Shown here piece by piece: positions 12,001 through 21,668 of a stretch of 64,000 bases of DNA (position 1 is its first letter; every line of letters begins with the position of its first letter). Position numbers and translations under genes: made by a program. The notes beneath the pieces are model-generated. The model saw only the letters and a program-made list of their open reading frames with translations. It did no database searches and was not told where the DNA came from. The DNA comes from Emydura subglobosa (taxonomy: Eukaryota > Chordata > Testudines > Chelidae): positions 54,578,838 through 54,642,837 of the forward strand of contig ML679958.1 of NCBI GenBank assembly GCA_007922225.1, given 5' to 3'.

Positions 12001-12780
12001 GCATATAGTGTGAAATTCTGGCCTTACCGAAACCAATAGCAAAACTCCTACTAATCTTAATGAGGTCAGGATTTCACAGAGAGTGTGAAATTCTTACCCA
12101 TATTCTGGCCTCTTTATGCCAGATAAAATGACCAGAGCAGCATCAGGGAATCCTAAAAACTATGGGAGAATTCCTGCAGTACAGGAATTGAGCGGCTGTC
12201 CTCTCAGGAGGACCACCTCATACGCCTGGGTGTAAGGGGTGTGCCCAGGGTGGGGCTGGGAGAAGCAGGCTGGGATAGGGCTGAGGCAGAGAGCTGTGGA
12301 AAGGCTGGGAAGTGCGGCTGCCCATAGGCAGCCAGAGACTTCTGTAACTTAGAGAGCCCTCTATTAAATTATGGGTCCAATGAACTCAATGGGAATGTTG
12401 CCATTGAGGGGCAGGATTTTACACAGGCTGCCTGCATTTATGCTGGGGGTCACTTCAGCCCTGGAAACTGTCCATCATCACTCCTCCTGAGCTGCAAGTT
12501 CTATGCTGCATCTATTAGAGGAGCAGTGCGGAACCTCATCCCTAGTGAAGTACAGGGTTACACAAGGTGTGGTAAAATGCTGTCTGAATCCATCCTGTAT
12601 GCCCCAGTCCCATCGTATGTCAGGAGAAAGAAGGAATATTGTGTTGCATTGTGTTGTGTTGAGGCTACCAGTCCTACAGCAGGACCTCACTTAGGGCCTG
12701 ATCCTGAGTCTTTGAAGTCAATAGTAAAACTTTCCAAGCTAATATGTGGCAATACCATGGTGGACAGCTAGTGGGTTAAC
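12001..12780. other. Mixed old-repeat region, no gene
   Basis: Two GTGTGAAATTCT phrases (12,009 and 12,082) and two AAGTCAATAG/CCAATAGC phrases match old dispersed repeats. 12,180-12,350 is a G-rich stretch (TGCCCAGGGTGGGGCTGGG) that may be part of an unnamed repeat. 12,640-12,660 has TGTGTTG repetition. The open frames here are not convincing. Confidence 0.4.
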
Positions 12781-13066
12781 AGCAGAGTACACCCATTAAG
12801 GGAGTCAGAAGGATGAAACGCACAGTACAGAGTACACTGCAGGGTCAAGCTGGTAACAACTGTGATATGGTGAAGGCAGAAGGCAGTAGAAGAGTGCTGG
12901 ATGGGAGATATGTGAGCCCCAGAATGCTCCGGGCTTTGTTCCCTGCTGACTCACTCAGAACCACTGGGGGCAATTAGGAGCAGCTGAGGCTGATTAGTGA
13001 TCAGCCAGGTGCTCCACAAAAGGGCTCCGCCCCAAACACACAGTGCACGAGCTGGAGGAAGTAGGA

Positions 13067-13124
13067 GTGCGGTGCGGTGCGGTGCGGTGCGGTGCGGTGC
13101 GGTGCGGTGCGGTGCGGTGCGGTG
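13067..13124 (+). repeat. (GGTGC)n microsatellite, about 11.6 units
   Basis: A perfect five-base array of about 58 bp, unusually CpG-rich for this AT-rich setting. Confidence 0.95.
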
Positions 13125-13125
13125 G

Positions 13126-13150
13126 AACGAAACGAAACGAAACGAAACGA
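13126..13150 (+). repeat. (AACGA)n microsatellite, 5 units
   Basis: Five perfect units starting one base after the GGTGC array. Both arrays have a five-base period. Confidence 0.95.
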
Positions 13151-13440
13151 GCTGGTGAGCAGAGCGCTGTGGTGGAGCAGTGAGGAGGAAGGTACCAGCT
13201 CCAGAAGGACTGAAGGAGGGGGAAAATTAGCCCAGGGGAAGAGTGTGCCGTCTGGAAAGCAGTACCAGCAGCACATAGCTGCTTCTTATAGGGCCCCTGG
13301 GCTGGGACCCGGAGGAGCGGGTGGGCCCGGGTTCCTACCCCCTCCCTGTGGGAAGACGGGGTGACGGGCAACTTCCTGGCCCACTACAAGCAGGAAGGTG
13401 CGAGACCCACTGAGGGAAGCCGGCCATCAGCCACACAACA

Positions 13441-14036
13441 GAGAGTCCAAATAAACTATAGCAATACCAAGATGTCACAAAACTACAGCCAGGCTTTCAT
13501 GGCAATTGACAAGCTATAGAGACATAAAGATTCCTAGCTTTTTTCAGTATAGATGTAGCACTTGTCCATTCCCATGTCCATCATCAACCAGTGCTTTAGG
13601 ATGTCTTGTCAGACAAGGAGAAGGACACAAAGATAGGCAAGATATTTCTCAATCCTGGTCCTAGAGTGGTGACAGATACAGACAGCAGGAGAAGGTATGG
13701 TTTGCAGAGAAAGACAGCCATTCTAAACCCTCCCCACACACAGCATGACCATAGCAGCATACGCACTAAAGAGATACACCACTTTGCTGGGTATTTGGCT
13801 GAAGATCTGCTCTGTCAAATGTGTTTTGGAAGCAGCTATTTATAGACAACCATGCAGCAGAAATAGTCAGCTGGAGTCTTACAATGATGGTAGCACAAAT
13901 GGCAGGACAAATTCCACCAATTTACACTGATGCACAAGAAATTATGGCATCACTGGCAAGAGTCAGGATTTCCATCCTTGAAGACAGCACTGCAACACAG
14001 AGTCAGTCAAAAACATGTAGACAGAGTGCACAGGGA
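13441..14036. other. Spacer, no gene seen
   Basis: Mixed composition. The open frames at 13,606-13,845 and 13,821-14,174 show no recognisable domain, and the latter runs into the solo LTR. Confidence 0.4.
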
Positions 14037-14041
14037 CCCAT

Positions 14042-15167
14042 TGTGACATTCCCCAGGGTGCAATCTGATCTGCTGAACTGCTGGGTCCCGTTAGCTCTCC
14101 AGCCTGTGATGCTTTTACACTTCTTTGCTGCTGATCAGCAATCCCTCCAAGCTCTGCTCAGACACAGCCACTAGCATGTAAAATCACTCCCAGCTGGATA
14201 GAGGAATTCTATGCCCAGCCATCCATGAACTACATATCCCTGAGTCCTAGCCTTGCTCCCCAGAAATGTGCGTATTACGATATTCAGGATCCTCCTGGAC
14301 AGTGTAAGCTCATAGATAGTCCATCTATAGGCAATGAATGTGCACCAGGCTTGTTGACCTAAGTAGAGATTCCCAAGCACTTCAACCAAAACACACTGGT
14401 TGAAATAAAACAATAAATAAGTTTATTAACTAGAGAAAGATATATTTTAAGTGATTACAAGTATAGACCAATATAAGTCAGGACTGGTTACAAAAGAAAT
14501 AAAAGGATAAACATGCAAGTTAATTCCTAAACTTTACCAAGGCTAATAGGCTTAAAAGCAAAAGGTTTATCTCACCATGAGCTACAATACATTTCACAGG
14601 CTGCGTCTTTTTTCCACCCTGGGAGCACACCCAGCTTTTTCCCGTTCTTTGAGAGTAATTGTTGTTATGAGCAGAGAGGTGCAAGGAGGAGAGGGGTGGC
14701 TAGGGACATTTCCACACACACACACACACACACCCCGCCCCGCCCCCCGTTTATACCCCCAACCCTTTGGCCTGGAAAAATCGTTGCTGAGTCATGGGAG
14801 CAGACAGTTCCATTGCGTACTTGAGCTCCAAACTGTCCGTCAGATGAATTGTAAATTTCTTATTTAGAACTCCCCCCCTTGCTGGAAAATTTCAGATTAA
14901 ACCAGTAACAGCTCTTTAGCACATTGCTGGCATACTACGGTTCCTTTGTCTCTGAGAAATTGGTTTATGGGCATTATCTAGAACTGCAGCATGTTTCAGT
15001 AACAGTCATATAGCAAAATCTCATAATTTTACATGCAGTCTTTACATACATTTTGATAGGATGTATGCAGCAGATTGTGAGTTTTCAAATGATCCCTCAC
15101 AAGGCATGCTTTGAACAAAATATAATATAACCATAGAAAAGTGGTACATGGAGTATAGGGTGTCACA
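14042..15167 (-). mobile_element. Solo LTR of an endogenous retrovirus (minus strand)
   Basis: Reads on the minus strand as a complete LTR of about 1,126 bp beginning TGTGACACC and ending GGGGAATGTCACA. It has a TATAAA box at 14,750-14,755 and an AATAAA signal at 14,422-14,427, about 325 bases apart, as expected for U3-R. The flanks are CCCAT (14,037-14,041) and CCCAA (15,168-15,172), a five-base target duplication with one change. There is no internal retroviral sequence on either side, so this is a recombined solo LTR. A CA microsatellite (14,712-14,733) and a C-rich run lie immediately next to the TATA box, an odd placement that may be a later expansion. Confidence 0.75.
14712..14733 (+). 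repeat. CA microsatellite inside the solo LTR
   Basis: About eleven CA units followed by a CCCCGCCCCGCCCCCCG run. Confidence 0.9.
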
Positions 15168-15172
15168 CCCAA

Positions 15173-15362
15173 TGAGGGGAAACCATCTTCTTCAGAGGTT
15201 TGGCAGCACTGGGATATTATTGCAATCACCAGTTAGCCTTCCTGGGAATGAGACAACTGCCAAGGCCCCTCTGCCACAAGCTGTGACCCCAGTGGTCAGT
15301 TCTCTGCCCCTGCAAGACACAGCACTGTGAACACACACAGCAAACAGACAATGCAATGATAC
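15173..15362. other. Spacer between solo LTR and MITE
   Basis: No gene or named repeat. Confidence 0.4.
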
Positions 15363-15650
15363 TCTACATAGCTGCTCAGAGAGTGCTTCCCAGTATGGGT
15401 AGATGGACACATGCTAGCTACATTCCAGCTAGTTTGCTGAAGTTAGCAATTTGGCCTTAGTGGCACAGAGGCTCGGGCTAGTCACCTTAATATATATCCA
15501 GGGGTTGGGTGGGTGTGTACTTAGGCAGCTAGCCTGAACATCCAGCCATATCACATGGCCACACTGCTGTTTTTAGCATGCTAGCCCAAACAGAACTAGC
15601 ACATCTGTCTACCTGTGCTGGAAAGCATGCTTCCAGCTGCTGTATGCTAA
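15363..15650. mobile_element. hAT-type MITE (imperfect palindrome)
   Basis: The two halves are inverted copies: TGCTCAGAGAGTGCTTCCCA with GGTAGATGG at the left, and CTACCTGTGCTGG with AGCATGCTTCCAGCTGC at the right. The middle carries GGCTCGGGCTAG and its inverse-like CAGCTAGCCTGAAC. The layout matches MITEs abundant in turtle genomes. No transposase is present. The ends are too worn to show a target duplication. Confidence 0.5.
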
Positions 15651-17535
15651 CAGACAGACACACAAGGCAGTGATTCTCTCCTTCACACAGGCTGCACAGA
15701 GTAACCTCCGTTTCTGCATAGGCCCACACAAAACAACAAACAGTGAAGTGATTGCCACTCAGAAACACAGACCACAATCCCTGTATAAAGACACTAGGAA
15801 GACATAAATATTAAGGTTTGCCCAGAAGCTAACTGCTGGGGTTGTGGCTAAAGCCACAGTCCCTCATCCCAACATGCAAGCACAGCAGCTGCCAGCACTA
15901 CACTCCCACTCAATATTAAATTCAGGGATGATGCCAAACAAAAGCCAATTATCAGAGCCACATGCTGGCTGCAGACGGTGAATTGCAAGGAGTGAAACGC
16001 CGGGAATGGTGCTACATGGGTAAATGTGATCATAAACTCTGTGTAGTAAAATCCAGCTCAGTGATCTTGCTCAGTACACGTCTGATTCGGTGGCATAGCA
16101 CAAAATTCTCTCACAGCAAAAGCACGCAGTGTTGTAGTGCAACATATGTGAAACCAAACTGAGTGTCTGCACAAGCATAATTTAATGTTAACAACGTAAG
16201 AAAGTCCTAGCTCTAATGCTGTAAATCAAATGTTATTGAAACTCTGTAATGCATCGTGCTCAATCAAACAGCATAACAACTAAAAGCAGCATTTGTTTCA
16301 CTGAAAGAAAGCAGGTCTGTTTTGAATTAATGTCCTACTTTAGCTACTTAGTGTGCAGGTTAATGGGTGAAGGGGCAAGTGAATGTGGCAGAGGCATGCA
16401 AGTGATTGAGCCCATAATTTACTTCACTTTATAAATGGGACACAATGGAAGGTCAGCAGGGGAAAAGCATGAAGACTAATCTTTTGTGGCAAAAGTTATA
16501 GTACAATAGAGGGAGGGTGAATGGAGGTGGAGAGAGAGAAAAAAAGAAAGGGAAATGAGAAGTGTTCAAAAGCTTGAATTGATGTGTGGACTAGAATTAT
16601 ATAATGATTTGTGTCTAAAGTGTCTGTATCAATATTTTCAATTAAGACACTTTATCTGTTGTAATAAAGAGAACATCTTTCTACTATTAACTCTGAAAAG
16701 TCCATGTCTTAGACCTGAATTTAAAAGCCTTTCATCAACATTATGGTGTCTTACTCATTATAATTAAAGTTGTAAAGAATAATTATATGATAGCTTTGGA
16801 TAAGAATGTAAATAGAGTAAGCTGTTAACGGAGAATGAGCGGAAATATATTATATACCTAGTCATTACTAGGGAAAATAAATCCTTAATACCAACTGGCC
16901 ACACTGATACTCAATATATAATACTCCACTGCCTTCACATTTGTGACTGAGTCTTCCCGGATTTCTTCATACTAGTTCTAAATTGTACAGACCAGCCCCA
17001 AACATAATCCTATATTCAAACACCTCTTAACATTGGCTGAGTTGAAATTCAGGCATGGATCTGGTTTTTAATCCTGCTGTGATTTTCAAAGGGAATTAAG
17101 GGAGTTCAGGTCCCAACTTCAATTGAATTTCAATAGCAGTTAGGTAACTAAACTCCCTGAGGCTCCTTTGAAAATCCAACCCCCTGGCTTCTACTGTCTT
17201 CTATATCAATCTACAGAGGACCGATTCAAAATCTCAGATCCAAACAGCCTTGACCTTTGGCATGATGAGAATCCAGATCCGTGTCTGTTAGCTCTGGACC
17301 CCTGTAGATGGAGTGCTTTCCCTAATCAGTGCTTTCGGGAGGGGATGGGGGCGGGGAATTTGAAAGACTACTGTACTATATTTTATGTTGACTAAAGAGT
17401 CCCACCTTGTTAATTAGGAGGAACAAAGGAAAGGGGTCTCTAAATTAACCTTCCTACCTCTGCCAGTGTTTTAATTGCTGATGACTGGTAGTTTCCACTG
17501 ATCTCATTACCTCCCTAATGGCTTTTATTATTTGT
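15651..17535. other. AT-rich DNA, no gene seen
   Basis: About 1.9 kb. A purine tract at 16,505-16,560 is the only compositional feature. Small open frames have no domain. Confidence 0.5.
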
Positions 17536-17640
17536 TATTTATTAAGGCGTTGAAGGTACTTCACAAAACAAACCAATGACATGGTCCTTTTCCCGAGGAG
17601 CTTACAGTCTAATATGAAAAATGTGAGTAACAGTAAATGA
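17536..17640 (+). repeat. Old dispersed repeat fragment
   Basis: GAGGAGCTTACAGTCTAA at 17,595-17,612 belongs with the same ancient series as 19,715-19,735. Confidence 0.4.
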
Positions 17641-17714
17641 GAGCAACAAGCAGCAGAGTGAAAATAATTTCATGGTTACTTTGGTTGTTTTTATGCATAT
17701 CCTGATGGTACTAT

Positions 17715-17750
17715 TGTTTTGTTTTGTTTTAAAGGGGGGGGGAATTTCAG
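17715..17750 (+). repeat. TTTTG run joined to a G-tract
   Basis: GTTTTGTTTTGTTTT followed by nine G after AAAG: a low-complexity junction. Confidence 0.6.
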
Positions 17751-17931
17751 ATGGTGGATAGAGGCTATGTGTACAGGGGTAGAGAGAATGAAGGCGGAAG
17801 GAAATCAGGGATACTAGGCGGACTGAGACAGTTTGGGGGATACACTGAAGGTCTAGATTAGAAGTGATGTCACCTGCTACAAAGACTTGAAAGAAAAGGA
17901 CAAGTGAAATGACTTGTGAGAGCAGAGACTG

Positions 17932-18230
17932 AGGCTATGTCTACACTGTCGGCAGCAAATTCGCCGCCATCAGATCGACTTATCTGGATCGACTGAGCAG
18001 TCAGTGAAGACCTGCTCAGTCGATCCAGAAATCGACATATTAAGACCACCTCCTCAAGTGGCATAGCACTGTGTCGACGGGAGCGCAGTTCCCATCGGCA
18101 CAGTGCATTGACGACAGAGCACAGAACAGAAGCACAGAAATCAATTGGAGTTACTCAAGTTTTTTGCGCAGTTTCCATAACTCCGGTCGACTGCTGCCGA
18201 CTCTCCGAGGTAAGTGTAGATATGCCTTGA
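17932..18230. mobile_element. hAT-type MITE, family A copy 1
   Basis: Terminal inverted repeats GGCTATGTCTACACTG and the reverse complement of AAGGCATATCTACACTT. The interior carries ATCGACTTATCTGGATCGAC and its inverted counterpart CTCAGTCGATCCAGAAATCG, and GTCGACGGGAGCGCAG. The same interior, in inverted orientation, is found at 37,212-37,510 and 56,884-57,155. Non-autonomous, with no coding capacity. The expected 8-bp target duplication is not evident. Confidence 0.6.
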
Positions 18231-18887
18231 GAAAAAAGGACGAAAAAAATCAGAAGAGAGGTCATTGGCCAGATCCCTGGGTCTCACTGAGTTGAGCCTA
18301 GTGCAGATCCCAAAGGATGGTTTGAGGAATGTGGCTTTGAGCCACCTTTCCACTCCCTCAAAACTGGAGGATGGACCCTGGGGTTTAATGGCTGTTCTAA
18401 ATTACACTCTTAGGAATTATTCCTGGGAGGATGGTTATGCAAGTTGGGTATCACCAGAGAGCACATCTTTCTACCCAGGACTCATCCAACTCCTGGTCTA
18501 CTCCCAGATATCTGGGGATGCGGGTAGTGCATTGGCATAGAACTGCCAACAGTAGCTTTATATCACCTGCGTATTCCACTGTCTGAGGCAGCTGCTTTCT
18601 TATGGCAGATTTCCAGCTCCTTTGCACTACCTGAACATCATAAACCAGCTGAACAAAGGGCTGGAAATTTGGATCTATGAAAACAAAAATAGGTGATGAA
18701 AGAGATGAAATAAGAACTGAAACTAAAACAGGCTCTGCTTTGTTCTGACCCAAGTGAAGCAGATAGACTAGGGAGCAGGGAAAACAAAAGCAGTGCTAGC
18801 GAATGAAAATCACCAGCAATTGTGTGTGAATGACCAGAACACACATGAATAAAAGACACTAAATGAACAATGTAGTGTAGACCTGGC
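18231..18887. other. Spacer, no gene seen
   Basis: No gene. 18,330-18,480 may be part of an unnamed repeat (CCCTCAAAACTGGAGGATGG). Confidence 0.4.
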
Positions 18888-19020
18888 CATTATCTGTGTT
18901 TTCACAGTGGGAAAGAGAAACAGAAAAGTGAAGTGACTTGACCAAGGCCACAGAGAGATTGTTAGTATCACACCCAGGGAAGTAGTTGCTTTCTATCCAT
19001 CCTCTAAACTATGTGGCTTC
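18888..19020 (-). repeat. MIR-type SINE fragment
   Basis: AGTGACTTGACCAAGGCCACA followed by a short spacer is the reversed MIR core signature (in MIR, GTGACCTTGGGCAAGT on the other strand). Ancient and truncated. Confidence 0.55.
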
Positions 19021-19604
19021 TCACTTTGGTGAACTGCTCTGCCCTTGCTTATGGCCAGAGGCTGCATCACTTGCTCAGCTGAGTCGGGAGTTCAATTATT
19101 GGCTAACACTCCAAGATGCAAATGCATCTGGGATCTCAACCAAAAAACCAAGAGTCTTTTGGATGTAGGTATTATGAGTCCCAAAAGTTAATCCTATATG
19201 CTTGTAAGGAGATAGCATCTTGTGACATCAAAGGAAAAAATCAGCATGGCAAATATTAACCTAGGCATTGTTGACATTTTAAAAATAAATATGAAATGAT
19301 AAAAATAAACTTAAAAAATCCTAAATTTAATTAACTATCTCTTTAGGAATCAGTGCACATTAAATCTAAAAAGAGATTACAGCATTTTTATGAGTGTGAT
19401 TTACCTTAATTTCATTATTCTTAGTTTCATTTCATCAGACAATAAGATGCACATTTTTACCATGACCTGCACTGATCCTCCCTTTTGTGCTTACTGTTTA
19501 GGTCATTCAAGGATTTAAGGAGTTGATTGTGCTGCAGATAAGGTATTAAAACAACCAAGCAACAATAACTGCAAATGCACATAGCTGTGGATGCAGAATT
19601 ACTG
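19021..19604. other. AT-rich DNA, no gene seen
   Basis: No named feature. Confidence 0.45.
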
Positions 19605-19760
19605 TTGTTGTTATTAATGGTGTTTATTATGGCAGTGCCTATGAATCAACCAAGAAGGGGGAGCCAGTGTGCTAGGCACTGCAAAAACCAGAGTAGGAGA
19701 CAGCCCCTGCCTTGAAGAGCTTACCATCTAAATTGACAAGACAGACACAGAGAGAGGGAA
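19605..19760 (+). repeat. Old dispersed repeat fragment (MIR/L3-like)
   Basis: GTGTGCTAGGCACTGCAAAA followed by GACAGCCCCTGCCTTGAAG and AGCTTACCATCTAA. The same motif order occurs, in part, at 10,218 and 17,595 and, reversed, at 4,203, showing a shared family. Confidence 0.5.
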
Positions 19761-20390
19761 ACTGATCTAACACACAAGCAGAGTGAACAATCTGACAGCA
19801 GGGTTAGTTAGGATAAGCTAAATGGAAGAAAATTGAAGGGAGAGGGGACATTGAAGAGAATGGAGTGAGGGGAAAAGAGAAGGGGAAAAGAGGTAAGAGA
19901 GAGGCAGGTTTTGAGTGAAGCTCAGGTGAAGAGAAAGTGAAGGAGGGAAAGGAAAGGTGATAGAGCAAACAGCCAATCATCTCAGGGCAGAGAAAATCTA
20001 GTCAAAATGGTAGAAAATCCTCTGAGTGTCTGAATGCCCCAGCTTTGGCTGCTTCTGGAGCTGCTCCTACTGGCTAGAGTCACTGGTTGGTTTCTCTCTG
20101 CAGTTTTTCCTCCAGGCTATATGCAGATCCTTTATGAGTTATTATATTTTTGTCATATTAATATTTCATATTGCACTAATATGTTTGGAGCCGTATAATA
20201 CATTAATTGGGAAATGGACCTCATCATAAACAGTTTACAATCTAAGTTATTTCTCCATTATATTCTAGTGTAATTTTACCTTCCTTATGCAGAATCAGAC
20301 TCCTCTGGGCCATAGATTTAAATTTCATTGCACACCCAGATTAACTCTCTGATTACAACACACAGGCCCAGTCTTCTCTGTAGTAGAAAA
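19761..20390. other. Purine-rich then AT-rich spacer
   Basis: 19,820-19,960 is strongly A/G-biased (GAGAGGGGACATTGAAGAG and similar). No gene is seen. Confidence 0.45.
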
Positions 20391-21052
20391 TGAGAACCTA
20401 AGACACAAGGCCTAGTATAATGGGCCGGGGCGTGAGCCTAAGTCCTGTGCTAAGGCAGCAGTTAAGCCCTAATATTATAAAACAAAGTTAGCAGAAATCA
20501 GAAACTGGCAAGAACAGATCTGGTATTGCAGAAATACACAGGCACAGAACACACAAGCACATTCCAGGACATCCTAACACCAGGAATGGTACAAGCTCAT
20601 TCCTCATAGGTAACAAGGACATACTGCCCCCTCCAAGGTCAAGGTAACAATATGATAAAGATGTTCTGATCGAACCATTCTGTGCAAAGTAAAGGGTGGT
20701 ATCTTGCCACATCAAAGGGTGGCAACTACACACGTCACAGAGGCAATATGAAACTTGTTTGTATCAGAGTATAAAAGGTCTCAGAGGAGGCATCTTTGGC
20801 TGGCCAAGTGAGGAATGGAAAGTCCCACCATTTACTGAGCCGGTCCATTGTCACGGGCATACATGAATTAAGTGTACTTGTAGCATGTATAGGGCACTTT
20901 TTACCGTGCCTTGTCGGCAATAAACCTGGCCTGGTGCCTTCATTACAGAAACGGATCTCTGGTCTTATTGAGTAATCCAGTTGTGGTTTGCTGTATTGGC
21001 TATCTGAGAAAGTTACTGAAGATTCATCTTTAAAGCAGATACTGTCACAAAT
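20391..21052 (+). mobile_element. Solo LTR of an endogenous retrovirus (plus strand)
   Basis: Starts TGAGAACCTAAGACACAAGG and ends near GATACTGTCACA. A TATAAAA box lies at 20,770-20,776 and an AATAAA signal at 20,919-20,924, followed by CCTGGTGCCTTC and CTGGTCTTATTGAGTAATC as a U5-like tail. Spacing between TATA and poly(A) signal (about 150 bp) is typical for a retroviral LTR. No internal retroviral genes adjoin, so it is a solo LTR. I could not confirm a target duplication, so both ends are estimates. Confidence 0.65.
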
Positions 21053-21572
21053 TAGGTTTCTCCAGATCTTTTTTAGAAGAAATGTAAACCCATTTATAAA
21101 TACAAAGGACATTTCTATTGTACAATTGGCAGAAAGCATGGACTGAGGCTTTCCACACACCCCATATTAAATGAAATGCTTGACAGGATACCATATGTGT
21201 TGGCATCTCCTCCTGATCTAATTTTAAAGGGTAAGTTAAAGCCAATATTCAGAATTTTATTGCTCAGAAAGAGGCTATTAAACCAATTAAGAAAGTCTAT
21301 GCCATCCTCTTCCCTCAGAGCAATCTCATAGGAAAAATTTCCTACTCTGTCTTAAAAACTAGAATGAATAAAATCTCTTTTTTTAACTGTGTCGTTGCAT
21401 GCTAGGAAATGGTATATAGGTGAAAATAGTACAAATAGCTTTGCCATTCAGCAAAATATAAGAACCCTTCTCTGACAAAGCAGATAGTTTCCACAAAAGG
21501 ACCTTAGTTGTTTTAGAAACTATTACTTACACAGACCCCATTACCACAGGATCCGAGCACTTCATTAACTTG
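21053..21572. other. AT-rich DNA, no gene seen
   Basis: No named feature. Confidence 0.45.
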
Positions 21573-21668
21573 AATATATTTATCTTCACAACACCCCTGT
21601 GAGGCAGGGAAGTTCAGTTATCCTTGTTTTACAGATGGGGAACTGAGGCACAGAGAGACTAAGGGTAA
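21573..21668 (-). repeat. MIR-type SINE fragment
   Basis: Contains CTTCACAACACCCCTGTGAGG, a TTTTACAGATGGGGAACTG block and GGCACAGAGAGACTAAG in the order of a reversed MIR element. This is the clearest MIR in the window. Confidence 0.75.

Larger units (their letters stand above)
12781..13440 (+). mobile_element. GC-rich promoter-like retroelement block with two microsatellites
   Basis: A GC-rich block with the compositional look of an LTR or retroelement leader: CAATTAGGAGCAGCTGAGG near 12,971, a GGGCTCCGCCCC GC-box-like motif at 13,022-13,033, then a long G/A-rich transcribed-looking tract ending in GTGCGAGACCCACTGAGG. Two five-base arrays sit in the middle (13,067-13,150). No gag or pol follows. 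Reading frames across the array produce repetitive Arg/Cys/Gly/Ala peptide and are considered artefacts. The family is not identified. Confidence 0.35.

Noticed and set aside
13067..13150. Possible CRISPR-like or other structured array
   Set aside because: Pure five-base units without spacers; a microsatellite.
12994..13371. 125-residue minus-strand frame with Arg-Thr-Ala-Pro-His repeats
   Set aside because: Entirely produced by translation of the GGTGC five-base microsatellite, which stays open in several frames.
20735..21160. 141-residue minus-strand frame
   Set aside because: Antisense to the solo LTR at 20.4-21.05 kb; no domain.
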